From Lacrimispora xylanisolvens (lineage in GTDB: Bacteria > Bacillota > Clostridia > Lachnospirales > Lachnospiraceae), in contig NZ_PTJA01000010.1 in the NCBI RefSeq assembly GCF_002934545.1, forward strand, positions 1-64,000: a stretch of 64,000 bases of DNA. The letters are read 5' to 3'. The notes below the pieces were generated by a model. It worked only from the letters and a program-made list of their open reading frames with translations, did no database searches and was not told the origin of the DNA. Shown in pieces: positions 16,871 to 24,642 of this stretch (its first letter is position 1; each line of letters opens with the position of its first letter). The position numbers were made by a program, and so were the translations under genes.

Positions 16871-18015
16871 GTCAGCGCCTGCTTTCCGCAGGCAGAACAT
16901 CGTTTAAAGCACCGGTCTAAATTAAAGGCTACTCTGGGAAGATAACCAAAATCTTCCAACAGAGTAAAAAGAGGAAAGAAAATGGCCATAGGTGGCAGCA
17001 TAACCGATATTACCCACGCCAGCACCCGGTATACACCGTGAATGAAAAGCCCGGACAGAATTGACGGAATCCCCGCTGCATCTGCGGCAATGGCCAGGCG
17101 GTCTTCAATACCAAATAACAAATTACTTAATAGCTGGGATGGATAATTGGCACCTGTGATAGTCAGCCAGAAAATCCCCAGAAGAACCAGAAACATAATA
17201 GGAAATCCAGTTGCTTTACTGGTAAAGAGACGGTCCAGTTTCCGGTCTTTTCCGTTATAGGTTTTATTCTCAAATACCACGACTCCCTTACATAACTCTT
17301 CTGCTTTCCGGATAAATACAGCAGCCATATCATCGCTAACCTGTTCCTGGCTGATTCCCTGCTCTTTCCATTCACTCCAGATATCAGTAAGGCATGCCTT
17401 TACAGCCTCCGAATCTGCCAAAGGCTTTAAATATCTGTTTACTGCTCCCATCAGGTTTTCATTGGCATCCAAAAGCCTTGCACAAAGCCACCGGACCTTA
17501 ACTGCTCCGTCTGATACTTCCTCCACAGCAGGCGCCAGCCTTTCAATTGCCTCTTCAATATATTGGGGATAATATATGAGCACAGGTCTTTCATAATTAG
17601 TCTCCTTTTCCCTGATGCACCGCTTTAACCCCTGGTAAATCTGATTCAGTCCCTTTTTGCTTCTTGCTGTTGTTCCTGCTACAGGGGCGTGGAGCCGTTC
17701 CTCCAGAACATCCAGATTTAAAACAATCCGTTTCTTCTTTGCCTCATCCATAAGGTTTACACAGACTACCACACGGTCCGCTGCCTCCATAATCTGGAGT
17801 ACCAGGTTTAAATTCCTCTCCAGACAGGTTGCATCACAAACTGTTACTACTGCATCGGGATTTTCAAAGCAGATGAAATCCCGTGCCACCTCCTCTTCTG
17901 TAGAGTGTGCCATAAGGGAATAACAGCCTGGAATATCCACCATAACATACCCCTGATCCCCATCCCGACACCAGCCCTGGGCATTGGCGACCGTTTTGCC
18001 GGGCCAGTTTCCGGT
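16864..18015 (-). pseudogene. feoB: FeoB middle piece (piece 2 of 3)
   Basis: Encodes 381 residues of FeoB, from NWPGKTV (switch I side of the GTPase) through the G3 motif DIPGCYSL, the G4 motif NLMDEAKK, the helical GDI-like region and the first membrane helices, ending ...CGKQALTM at a TGA created by the Element A junction. The frame upstream is open only to a TAA at 18028-18030 within Element B and has no start at the natural position, although an internal ATG at 17943 could be used. No internal damage is visible. It joins piece 1 through TCCGGTG and piece 3 through CACATG, both in frame. Confidence 0.9.
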
Positions 18016-18041
18016 GGGTTGATGCGGTTAGACGAAAAATG
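18010..18041. repeat. Left attachment site of Element B
   Basis: Core TCCGGTG plus an inner arm at 18024-18041 that matches the inverted arm 20444-20427 at 13 of 18 positions. Both arms start 10 nt from the GT dinucleotide (18014-18015), which I predict as the crossover. Confidence 0.65.
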
Positions 18042-18213
18042 AAAAAGAGCCATTTTAACACGGTCAGATCAAAATCCGGAAGTCAGAAAACGGGTTTGTG
18101 ATGGAAGTTTGTTCAAACTGTGAAATATTTGTGAATTTATTCTTAATTTTAGCTGATTTCTATTTTTTTAATACAACTTAATTTTTTTTAAGAAATAAAT
18201 AACAAATTTGCCA

Positions 18214-18242
18214 TTGATTTTATTCAATTTCGGTGCTACACT
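18214..18242 (+). promoter_or_regulatory. Predicted promoter of the lipoprotein gene
   Basis: TTGATT (18214-18219), 17-nt spacer, TACACT (18237-18242) with an upstream TG (extended -10). Confidence 0.55.
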
Positions 18243-18321
18243 GAGTTCTGACTTCAGGGACATAGGACAACCGGAAGCCATACAACCATAATACCTATGC
18301 AGTCTCAAGGAGGATATAATT

Positions 18322-18681
18322 ATGAGGTTAACAACAAAGAAACTGGTACTGACAGGTGTTGCAGTATTAACAATGGCAGCTATCTCCGCATGTGGAAATA
18401 CGAAAAGTTCTGAAACAACTGCCGCTACAAAAGCAGAAGTAACCACCGAAGCAACCACAAAACCAGCTGAAACTAAAAAAGACGTAAAAGAAAGCAGTTC
18501 CTTAGCAGAAACCAAAAAAGACGATACTAAGAAAGAAGAAACAAAGAAGGACGAAACCAAGAAAGATGAAACAACTGCTGCAGAGTCCAAGACTGGCGAC
18601 AGCAAAGTAAAGGCAGAATCCACAGCAGCTGCAAAAGACAGCAAGTCAGCAGTAACAGAAACAAAGAAAGCTTCTAATTAG
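18322..18681 (+). CDS. Low-complexity Lys/Thr/Glu-rich lipoprotein
   Basis: 119 residues. Lipoprotein signal peptide with lipobox ISAC (Cys24), so anchored outside the membrane. The mature part is almost wholly low complexity: Lys, Thr, Glu, Ala and Ser with KKDETKKDE-type repeats, probably disordered. AAGGAGG stands 8-9 nt before the ATG. Cargo of Element B. No domain is recognisable; it could be a spacer-like surface protein. The minus-strand frame over the same DNA is a compositional shadow. Confidence 0.8.
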   Translation: MRLTTKKLVLTGVAVLTMAAISACGNTKSSETTAATKAEVTTEATTKPAETKKDVKESSSLAETKKDDTKKEETKKDETKKDETTAAESKTGDSKVKAESTAAAKDSKSAVTETKKASN

Positions 18682-18707
18682 TAAGTAAGATTCCTACATA
18701 GCATTTC

Positions 18708-18740
18708 AAAAGGCAGATCCGTCAATCCGATCTGCCTTTT
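18708..18740 (+). terminator. Intrinsic terminator after the lipoprotein gene
   Basis: Perfect 12-bp stem (18708-18719 with 18729-18740) ending in TTTT; the reverse strand also has a T-run, so it can end the facing 49-aa ORF transcript too. Confidence 0.85.
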
Positions 18741-18749
18741 TATATAGAA

Positions 18750-18899
18750 TCATTCCGTTGATCCAGTTTCTTTTTCTTCTTTTTTCCTAAGATTTTTCAG
18801 AGTAATTTCCACTCCCTCTTTTTCCCCTATAATTCTTGCCAGCGCTTCAAATGCCCTGACCGGATCTGCCTGATTTACTGTGGTGATAGTATCTGCCAC
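18750..18899 (-). CDS. 49-aa protein next to the Element B recombinase
   Basis: A GTG start with AAGGAGGT 7 nt upstream. Sequence begins MADTITTVNQADPVRAFEAL and ends with a Lys/Glu-rich stretch. It is divergent from the recombinase at 19028. No family recognised. The strong ribosome binding site and position suggest a real gene, possibly an accessory or directionality factor; inference only. Confidence 0.6.
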   Translation of the reverse strand: MADTITTVNQADPVRAFEALARIIGEKEGVEITLKNLRKKEEKETGSTE

Positions 18900-19027
18900 T
18901 ACTACCACCTCCTTTCTGGTTCATTGTATGTTCCGTTGTTTGTCCTTCTTACCTTATTTAAAGCAATCACAGAAAACGGGTTTTAATTTTCTGACGGAGG
19001 GAGTAGATTATACCAGGAGATGATAGA

Positions 19028-20425
19028 ATGAAACGTGCTGAGGAATCAGAGAAACTGATGCGTGTAGCCGTCTACATCCGTGTGTCTTCCGATGAACAGG
19101 CGGAACGCGGGGATTCCATAAGAGATCAAAAAGAGCGGGGCATCAAATACATCGAAGAACATAAAAATATGGTTCTGCAGGATATTTATCTGGATGACGG
19201 CGTTTCCGGTCAGAAAATTGACCGGGACGACTTTACCCGTTTAATGAATCATGTAAAGGAAGGGCTTGTGGATCTGATTATATTTACCAAGCTGGACCGA
19301 TGGTTTCGCAGCCTGCGCCACTATCTCAATACCCAGGCGGTCCTGGAAAAACACCACGCAGCATGGACCGCCATCGACCAGCCCTTCTTTGACACCTCCA
19401 CTCCCTATGGCCGGGCATTCGTGGCTCAATCCATGACCTGGGCTGAACTTGAAGCACAAAATGGCGGTCTTCGTGTGGCTGATGTCTTTCGCACAAAGGT
19501 CGCCCACGGGGAAGTCATATCTGGCAAAGTCCCACACGGATACCGGATTGAGAATAAGCATCTGGTACTGTCAGAGGAAGCCCCTGCCATACAAGACACG
19601 ATTTTTTATTTCTTAAAACACCAGTCCATGAATCAGGCTGTAAACTATTTAAAAGAGACACACGGAATCATTATGTCTGTACAAAACTTTAAACAGTCAA
19701 TTCTTCGTAATGAAAAAATCACCGGACGTTACAGAAACAATGAGACTTACTGTCCCCGTCTGATTTCCGATGAAGCCTTCCAGCAGATTCAGCGCATCCT
19801 GGATCATAACAGCAATATAAAATCCAGCCAGAAATACCCCTACATTTTTACCGGCCTTCTGGTATGCGCTGAATGCGGTCAAAAAATGAGCGGCTGTCAT
19901 ATCAACTCAGTTTCAAAGCAAAAAGACAAAACAGTGCTCCGATATAAATATCCAGCCTACGAATGCAAACATCACCGATCTTTCAGGAAGTGTGGCAACG
20001 GGGGAGCAATCAGGGAAGTCCGCATTGAGGAATATCTTATGAAAAATGTAAAAGAACAGTTTGGAACTTATATAGCAGACTTTGAAGCAAAAAGCAAAAA
20101 AACAGCTGATAACCGTCAGAAAAAAAATCAGCTTCAAAAGAAAATTGGCCGGTTAAAGGATTTATATTTAAATGAAGCAATTACACTGGAAGAATATAAA
20201 ACGGACAGGGAAGAATTAGAGAATCAGCTGAATAAACTTACGGATATAAAGCAGCCGGCCAAAAATCCGGAAGCTTTCATAAACATGATTAATAAAGATT
20301 TTGAAAGCATGTATCAGCGCCTTGATAACCAGCAAAAGCGCCTGTTCTGGCGGTCAGTCATCAAAGAAATACGCCTGAGTAAGCGCTCCGGCTGTTGCAG
20401 GGAATATACTATTATTTTTTTATAA
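19028..20425 (+). CDS. Serine recombinase of Element B
   Basis: 465 residues. Resolvase domain with catalytic Ser20 in VYIRVSSDEQ and the FTKLDRWFRS motif, Recombinase domain (about 165-265), zinc ribbon (CAECGQ near 280, second Cys pair CKHH...KC near 315-325), and a coiled-coil C-terminus rich in Lys/Gln. AGGAGATG stands before the ATG. It reads opposite to feoB and stops 24 bp from the right core. It is clearly different from the Element A recombinase, so two independent enzymes targeted the same gene at different sites. Confidence 0.93.
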   Translation: MKRAEESEKLMRVAVYIRVSSDEQAERGDSIRDQKERGIKYIEEHKNMVLQDIYLDDGVSGQKIDRDDFTRLMNHVKEGLVDLIIFTKLDRWFRSLRHYLNTQAVLEKHHAAWTAIDQPFFDTSTPYGRAFVAQSMTWAELEAQNGGLRVADVFRTKVAHGEVISGKVPHGYRIENKHLVLSEEAPAIQDTIFYFLKHQSMNQAVNYLKETHGIIMSVQNFKQSILRNEKITGRYRNNETYCPRLISDEAFQQIQRILDHNSNIKSSQKYPYIFTGLLVCAECGQKMSGCHINSVSKQKDKTVLRYKYPAYECKHHRSFRKCGNGGAIREVRIEEYLMKNVKEQFGTYIADFEAKSKKTADNRQKKNQLQKKIGRLKDLYLNEAITLEEYKTDREELENQLNKLTDIKQPAKNPEAFINMINKDFESMYQRLDNQQKRLFWRSVIKEIRLSKRSGCCREYTIIFL

Positions 20426-20426
20426 C

Positions 20427-20455
20427 CATTTTACCACTAAATGCACGATCCGGTG
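20427..20455. repeat. Right attachment site of Element B
   Basis: Core TCCGGTG at 20449-20455 with arm 20427-20444, inverted relative to 18024-18041. Confidence 0.65.
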
Positions 20456-20610
20456 TGCTGGTTCATCCCAGTCATCTGATTAAATACCGTACTTTTCCCC
20501 ACATTGGGGTTTCCGGCCAGCGCTATCACCAGATCTTCCGGCTCCTTTTTTTTAATCTCCAGTCCACAGTCTACCGATTTGATTCCCATGGATTCTCTGC
20601 TTAGTCCCAT
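20437..20610 (-). pseudogene. feoB: FeoB N-terminal piece (piece 1 of 3)
   Basis: Encodes the first 54 residues of FeoB including the G1/P-loop motif GNPNVGKST (33-41) and MNQHTG, then three codons from Element B and a TAG. The start ATG at 20610 overlaps the feoA stop by 10 nt and has GGAGG about 7 nt upstream, so translation of feoB is coupled to feoA. In this configuration only a truncated 57-residue peptide can be made. Confidence 0.9.
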
Positions 20611-20942
20611 ATGTCTTCCTCCGCAGTGACACAGGCAGCCGCAATCCCCTCTCCATAACTGGGTTCAAAGGACTCCTGGTCGTGATTCTGTATCAAAACC
20701 CTGACGGAATCTTCATTTCGCAGGGCGATTACAGCACCTCTGATTAAAAATGCAGTAGGATCCCCAAGAGGACTTTTACCCACACACTCCACTACAGTGC
20801 CCTCAATCAGTCCCATATCCTGTAATCTCCGTCTCATATCATCACAAACGGTCAGTCTGGAAATGATTCCTTTCTGACCTCTTTTTAAGTCATTTAAGCA
20901 AAATCGTCCCGACATCTCTTTAACCTCCGAAAAAGTTTCCAT
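20601..20942 (-). CDS. feoA: FeoA, ferrous iron transport accessory protein
   Basis: A 113-residue SH3-like FeoA protein ([20 protein letters not shown]..., then [20 protein letters not shown]), a small cytosolic partner of FeoB needed for Fe2+ uptake. It has a longer acidic C-terminal tail than usual. First gene of the feo operon and intact, while feoB is interrupted. The operator-like dyad at 21007-21032 lies between it and the divergent dtxR-like gene. Confidence 0.93.
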   Translation of the reverse strand: METFSEVKEMSGRFCLNDLKRGQKGIISRLTVCDDMRRRLQDMGLIEGTVVECVGKSPLGDPTAFLIRGAVIALRNEDSVRVLIQNHDQESFEPSYGEGIAAACVTAEEDIWD

Positions 20943-21006
20943 ATCCTAACATATGCATTTAATAAAAAACAGGTTCCTGTCTTTCTTATCCCCTGCCTCC
21001 CTGGTA

Positions 21007-21032
21007 ATTCATAGAATCCACCGGCTATGAAT
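21007..21032. promoter_or_regulatory. Operator-like dyad between feoA and the DtxR-family gene
   Basis: ATTCATAG (21007-21014) and CTATGAAT (21025-21032) form a perfect 8-bp inverted repeat with a 10-bp spacer. Position between the divergent genes suggests binding by the DtxR-like protein in response to iron; inferred. Confidence 0.5.
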
Positions 21033-21070
21033 AGATATAACTAACAGCCGTATATAAGGAGGAACTGACT

Positions 21071-21490
21071 ATGCCTCAGAACGATAATTTTTATACATTA
21101 AAGGGTTACTCTCTTTTGGAGCATACAAAAATCACATCCTCGATGGAAGATTACCTGGAGATGATATACCGGTTATCTCAGGAGAACCAGCCTGTACGCA
21201 TTAAGGAACTGGCAGAGTGTCTTCATGTCAAGCCCTCCTCTGCTTCAAAAATGACTGGTAATTTAAGGAAGCAGGGGCTGGTTGGCTTTGAAAAATACGG
21301 GACTGTTTCTCTGACCAGTGACGGAAAAGAGTTAGGGGAATACCTCCTGTTCAGACACCAGATTCTTACCCGTTTTTTTTGTTATGTCAATCAGAAAACA
21401 GATGATCTGGAACAGGTGGAAAAAGTTGAGCATTTTATTGATCCGGAAACAGTGTATAATATTCAAAAATGGTTGGATAAATTTGCATAG
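21071..21490 (+). CDS. DtxR/MntR-family metal-dependent transcriptional regulator
   Basis: 139 residues: winged-helix DNA-binding domain (SSMEDYLEMIYRLSQENQPV, then the recognition helix VKPSSASKMTGNLRKQG) followed by the helical dimerisation/metal domain; the C-terminal SH3-like domain of long DtxR proteins is absent, as in MntR. Members repress metal uptake genes when Fe2+ or Mn2+ is bound. AAGGAGGAACTGACTATG gives a strong start. Divergent from feoA, so regulation of feoAB is the obvious role. Confidence 0.88.
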   Translation: MPQNDNFYTLKGYSLLEHTKITSSMEDYLEMIYRLSQENQPVRIKELAECLHVKPSSASKMTGNLRKQGLVGFEKYGTVSLTSDGKELGEYLLFRHQILTRFFCYVNQKTDDLEQVEKVEHFIDPETVYNIQKWLDKFA

Positions 21491-21496
21491 ATATGC

Positions 21497-21525
21497 TTGT
21501 GTGATTTGATATTTCGTCGTATACT
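21497..21525 (+). promoter_or_regulatory. Promoter of icd
   Basis: TTGTGT (21497-21502), 17-nt spacer, TATACT (21520-21525), followed by AAGGAGGAG before the ATG. Confidence 0.6.
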
Positions 21526-21562
21526 ATAGCATAACACGAACATTTCTAAGGAGGAGAAACAC

Positions 21563-22759
21563 ATGGATAAGATTAAGATGACAACCCCCATAGTCGAAAT
21601 GGATGGCGACGAGATGACCCGTATTCTCTGGCAGATGATTAAGGACAACCTTCTGCTGCCCTATATTGACTTAAAGACAGAATATTATGACCTTGGACTG
21701 GAATACCGGGATCAGACAGATGATAAAGTGACCACTGATTCTGCTCTGGCCACAAAGAAATATAAAGTAGCCGTTAAATGCGCCACCATTACGCCAAATG
21801 CTGCCCGTGTAAAAGAATACAACTTAAAAGAGATGTGGAAAAGCCCCAACGGCACCATTCGTGCAATTCTCGACGGAACCGTATTCCGGGCGCCTATTGT
21901 TGTGAAAGGAATCGAACCATGTGTTATAAACTGGAAAAAACCCATTACCATTGCCAGACATGCTTACGGTGATGTTTACAAAGGATCTGAGATGAAGATC
22001 CCCGGTGCCGGCAAAGTAGAACTTGTCTATACTGCCGCTGACGGAACAGAGGTACGGGAACTGGTTCATAACTTTGAGAGCGCCGGGATTGTCCAGGGTA
22101 TGCATAATATTAACAATTCCATTGAAAGCTTCGCAAGAAGCTGCTTTAATTATGCACTGGATACAAAGCAGGACTTATGGTTTGCAACCAAGGATACCAT
22201 CTCCAAAAAGTATGACCACACCTTTAAGGACATTTTCCAGGACATCTTTGATGCTGAGTATGAGAACCGCTTTCAGGAAGCAGGTATTGAATATTTCTAT
22301 ACCTTAATCGATGATGCGGTAGCAAGAGTGATGAAATCAGAAGGCGGTTATATCTGGGCCTGCAAGAATTACGACGGAGACGTTATGAGTGACATGGTTT
22401 CCTCTGCATTTGGATCTCTTGCCATGATGACCTCAGTACTGGTTTCTCCTGACGGCGACTTTGAGTATGAAGCAGCTCACGGAACGGTACAGAGACATTA
22501 TTATCAGCACTTAAAGGGTGGGGAAACTTCTACCAACTCCGTTGCTACGATCTTCGCCTGGACAGGAGCGTTAAGAAAGCGGGGAGAACTTGATGGCAAT
22601 CAGGAACTGGCTGCATTTGCCGATAAGTTAGAGCAGGCCACCATCGATACCATTGAGGCTGGAGAGATGACAAAAGATCTTGCGCTTATCACAACAATAG
22701 AAAATCCAACTGTTTTAAACAGTGAGAATTTTATAAAAGCAATTGCAACACGACTTTAA
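21563..22759 (+). CDS. icd: NADP-dependent isocitrate dehydrogenase (type II)
   Basis: 398 residues. Oxidative decarboxylation of isocitrate to 2-oxoglutarate, feeding glutamate synthesis. The sequence is of the eukaryote-like homodimeric subfamily: [11 protein letters not shown] near the start, KSPNGTIRA substrate loop, [17 protein letters not shown] Mg/substrate segment, and [15 protein letters not shown] for NADP. Normal length. Own promoter and terminator. Confidence 0.94.
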   Translation: MDKIKMTTPIVEMDGDEMTRILWQMIKDNLLLPYIDLKTEYYDLGLEYRDQTDDKVTTDSALATKKYKVAVKCATITPNAARVKEYNLKEMWKSPNGTIRAILDGTVFRAPIVVKGIEPCVINWKKPITIARHAYGDVYKGSEMKIPGAGKVELVYTAADGTEVRELVHNFESAGIVQGMHNINNSIESFARSCFNYALDTKQDLWFATKDTISKKYDHTFKDIFQDIFDAEYENRFQEAGIEYFYTLIDDAVARVMKSEGGYIWACKNYDGDVMSDMVSSAFGSLAMMTSVLVSPDGDFEYEAAHGTVQRHYYQHLKGGETSTNSVATIFAWTGALRKRGELDGNQELAAFADKLEQATIDTIEAGEMTKDLALITTIENPTVLNSENFIKAIATRL

Positions 22760-22779
22760 TCATTCCATGGAATCGCCTT

Positions 22780-22803
22780 AAAAGCCGCCGACAGGCGGCT
22801 TTT
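22780..22803 (+). terminator. Intrinsic terminator after icd
   Basis: AAAAGCCGCC (22780-22789), loop GACA, then GGCGGCTTTT (22794-22803) and T-rich DNA. Confidence 0.9.
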
Positions 22804-22855
22804 GTTTTATTTTTATATCTATTTTATTCAATTTCTAGCAAAAAACAAATAAGTA

Positions 22856-22864
22856 TGTTATAAT
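22856..22864 (+). promoter_or_regulatory. Extended -10 promoter of the secreted repeat protein
   Basis: TGTTATAAT, an extended -10 (TGnTATAAT); no good -35 box is seen. Confidence 0.5.
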
Positions 22865-22897
22865 ATCACAAAATAAATTTACAATAGGAGAAAAAGT

Positions 22898-23563
22898 ATG
22901 AAAAAGTTTTTGGTTGTATTAATGTCAGCTACAATTGTCTTAAGCAGTACAATCGTTTCACTGGCTGGAGAATGGAAACAAACAGGAAAAGGCTGGAAGT
23001 ATGATAACGGCAACGGAAATTATACAATTAGTAATTGGCAGAAAATAGATAATAAGTGGTATCACTTTAATCAAGACGGTGATATGTCCCATAATACATG
23101 GATTGATGGAAAGTACTATGTTGGAGCAGATGGTGCAATGTACGCAGATGCAACAACACCTGACGGGAAAAAAGTTGACTCTACTGGATTAATAATAAAT
23201 GACAATGCAGCTAAATCCGAATACAGCGATTTTATCGGAGTATTTAACGATGGTTCTTATGATGAATCAGGAAATTTTGAATGGTTCGAGGAAGTTACAA
23301 TTACAAAAATTGAAAATGGCAAGATCTATGGAAAATATTCCCCTATCTCCATCGCTTATACTTTAAATGGTGATTTTAGCAACGGAATACCTCTTACCAA
23401 TAAGAAATTCACCATATCTGTTGAAGCAATCGACCATACAAATAATGACAGCAAAAGTTACTATAATGCCACATTTGAATTAGGTATAGAAAACGGGAAG
23501 CCTGTTTTACTGCCAGATGAGAACAACAGCGGTAGTCTGGTGATTTATAATAAGGTGAAATAA
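22898..23563 (+). CDS. Secreted protein with cell-wall-binding repeats
   Basis: 221 residues. Sec signal peptide (about 1-24, cleavage after SLA). Two to three choline-binding-like repeats follow (GWKYDNGNGNYTISNWQKID, then KWYHFNQDGDM and YYVGADGAMY). The C-terminal ~120 residues are an unrecognised, probably beta-rich domain. The repeats suggest attachment to wall polymers. Monocistronic. Function unknown. Confidence 0.8.
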   Translation: MKKFLVVLMSATIVLSSTIVSLAGEWKQTGKGWKYDNGNGNYTISNWQKIDNKWYHFNQDGDMSHNTWIDGKYYVGADGAMYADATTPDGKKVDSTGLIINDNAAKSEYSDFIGVFNDGSYDESGNFEWFEEVTITKIENGKIYGKYSPISIAYTLNGDFSNGIPLTNKKFTISVEAIDHTNNDSKSYYNATFELGIENGKPVLLPDENNSGSLVIYNKVK

Positions 23564-23692
23564 AAAAGTAAGATGCAACAAAACCAATTAGTTTCAATCG
23601 ACATTTTTTTCAAAATCTCTGTTCAACCCATTATCAAAATGATATAATGAAAGTTATCATATGAAGCACTGGTAATGGAAGGACCTATAAAC

Positions 23693-24571
23693 ATGAATCT
23701 ACGACATCTAACAATCTTTAAAACAGTATGTGAGGAAGGAAGCATCACCGGAGCGGCGAAAGCGTTGTCCATGACTCAGCCCGCTATCTCTCATGCCATC
23801 AATGAACTGGAAGAATCCGTTGGCTCCCCCCTGTTTGACCGTGTATCCCGAAGAGTAATGATCAATGAAAATGGTAAATTTTATTTATCTAAAGTAATAC
23901 CTCTTCTGGAGTTATACCAGGATCTGGAGAACTATTCTGGTTCCCTGCACTTACAGGCACCTTTGCGGGTGGGCTCCTGCGTGACACTGGCCAGTTACTT
24001 ACTTCCTAACGCTGTTTCCCGTTTCGCTCTGACAAATCCTGACATACAGCTGAAGGTTACCGTGGATAATTCCGGAGAAATCATCAGCAAACTGTTAAAG
24101 AATGAGCTGGATCTGGCTCTGGTGGAAGGTGTCGTATCCGACGAGCAGCTCGAGAAAATCCCATTCTCCTCTTATCCCATGGCCGTAATCTGTTCTCCAA
24201 ACCATCCCTTTGCAAACCGGGCTGCACAGCCGGTATCCTTAGACAGGCTGATTGAAGAACCTCTTTTATTACGAGAGACCGGATGCACCATCAGAGATAC
24301 ATTTGACTGCGCGCTGGCACTGAATAACTTATCCGCAGAACCATTGTGGACCAGTACCAATTCCGACGTAATTTTACAGGCAGCCAGAGAAAATATTGGA
24401 ATTGGTGTCGTACCAAGAATTTTTGCCGATGAATCCATTAAAAAGGGTGAGGTTTTTGAGATCGAGGTAAAAGATATGGAGATCAGCTGTATGAACCATG
24501 TTGTGTTCCATAAAGACAAATTTCAGACAGAATCCTTTCAGGCTTTTATTAATCTGGTCTTATTCGACTAA
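23693..24571 (+). CDS. LysR-family transcriptional regulator
   Basis: 292 residues from the ATG at 23693, chosen because GGAAGGA precedes it at suitable distance and the protein then begins MNLRHLTIF as typical for LysR. HTH at 15-40 (GSITGAAKALSMTQPAISHAI), then the effector-binding domain. The neighbouring aminotransferase gene is convergent, not divergent, so the target is unclear. Confidence 0.9.
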   Translation: MNLRHLTIFKTVCEEGSITGAAKALSMTQPAISHAINELEESVGSPLFDRVSRRVMINENGKFYLSKVIPLLELYQDLENYSGSLHLQAPLRVGSCVTLASYLLPNAVSRFALTNPDIQLKVTVDNSGEIISKLLKNELDLALVEGVVSDEQLEKIPFSSYPMAVICSPNHPFANRAAQPVSLDRLIEEPLLLRETGCTIRDTFDCALALNNLSAEPLWTSTNSDVILQAARENIGIGVVPRIFADESIKKGEVFEIEVKDMEISCMNHVVFHKDKFQTESFQAFINLVLFD

Positions 24572-24589
24572 TATACATAAAACAAACAA

Positions 24590-24638
24590 AAAGCGCCGCA
24601 CATCATCTCCCATCAGAGGCAGATTTGTGCGGCACTTT
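24590..24638. terminator. Bidirectional terminator between lysR-like and aminotransferase genes
   Basis: AAAGCGCCGCACA (24590-24602) with TGTGCGGCACTTT (24626-24638), one mismatch; A- and T-rich ends on both sides. Confidence 0.7.
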
Positions 24639-24642
24639 CTAT

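Larger units (their letters stand above)
18010..20455. mobile_element. Element B: serine-recombinase element inside feoB (GTPase domain)
   Basis: About 2,439 bp between direct repeats TCCGGTG (18010-18016 and 20449-20455). Inside lie a lipoprotein gene, a 49-aa ORF and a serine recombinase whose stop is 24 bp from the right core. Left of the lipoprotein gene (18017-18213) I see only AT-rich DNA. Removing one repeat and the interior restores ...MNQHTG-NWPGKTV..., the conserved GTPase sequence, exactly in frame. Confidence 0.88.

Noticed and set aside
9074-18015. FeoB pieces as separate functional paralogues or ordinary frameshifts
   Set aside because: They are consecutive, non-overlapping parts of one FeoB and meet exactly at the element repeats.
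18168-18644. 158-codon minus-strand frame with a Val/Ser repeat-like protein
   Set aside because: Antisense to the low-complexity lipoprotein gene; the repeats come from its KKDE codons.
20395-20604. 69-codon plus-strand frame over the recombinase end and feoB start
   Set aside because: Antisense to feoB piece 1 and without a ribosome binding site.
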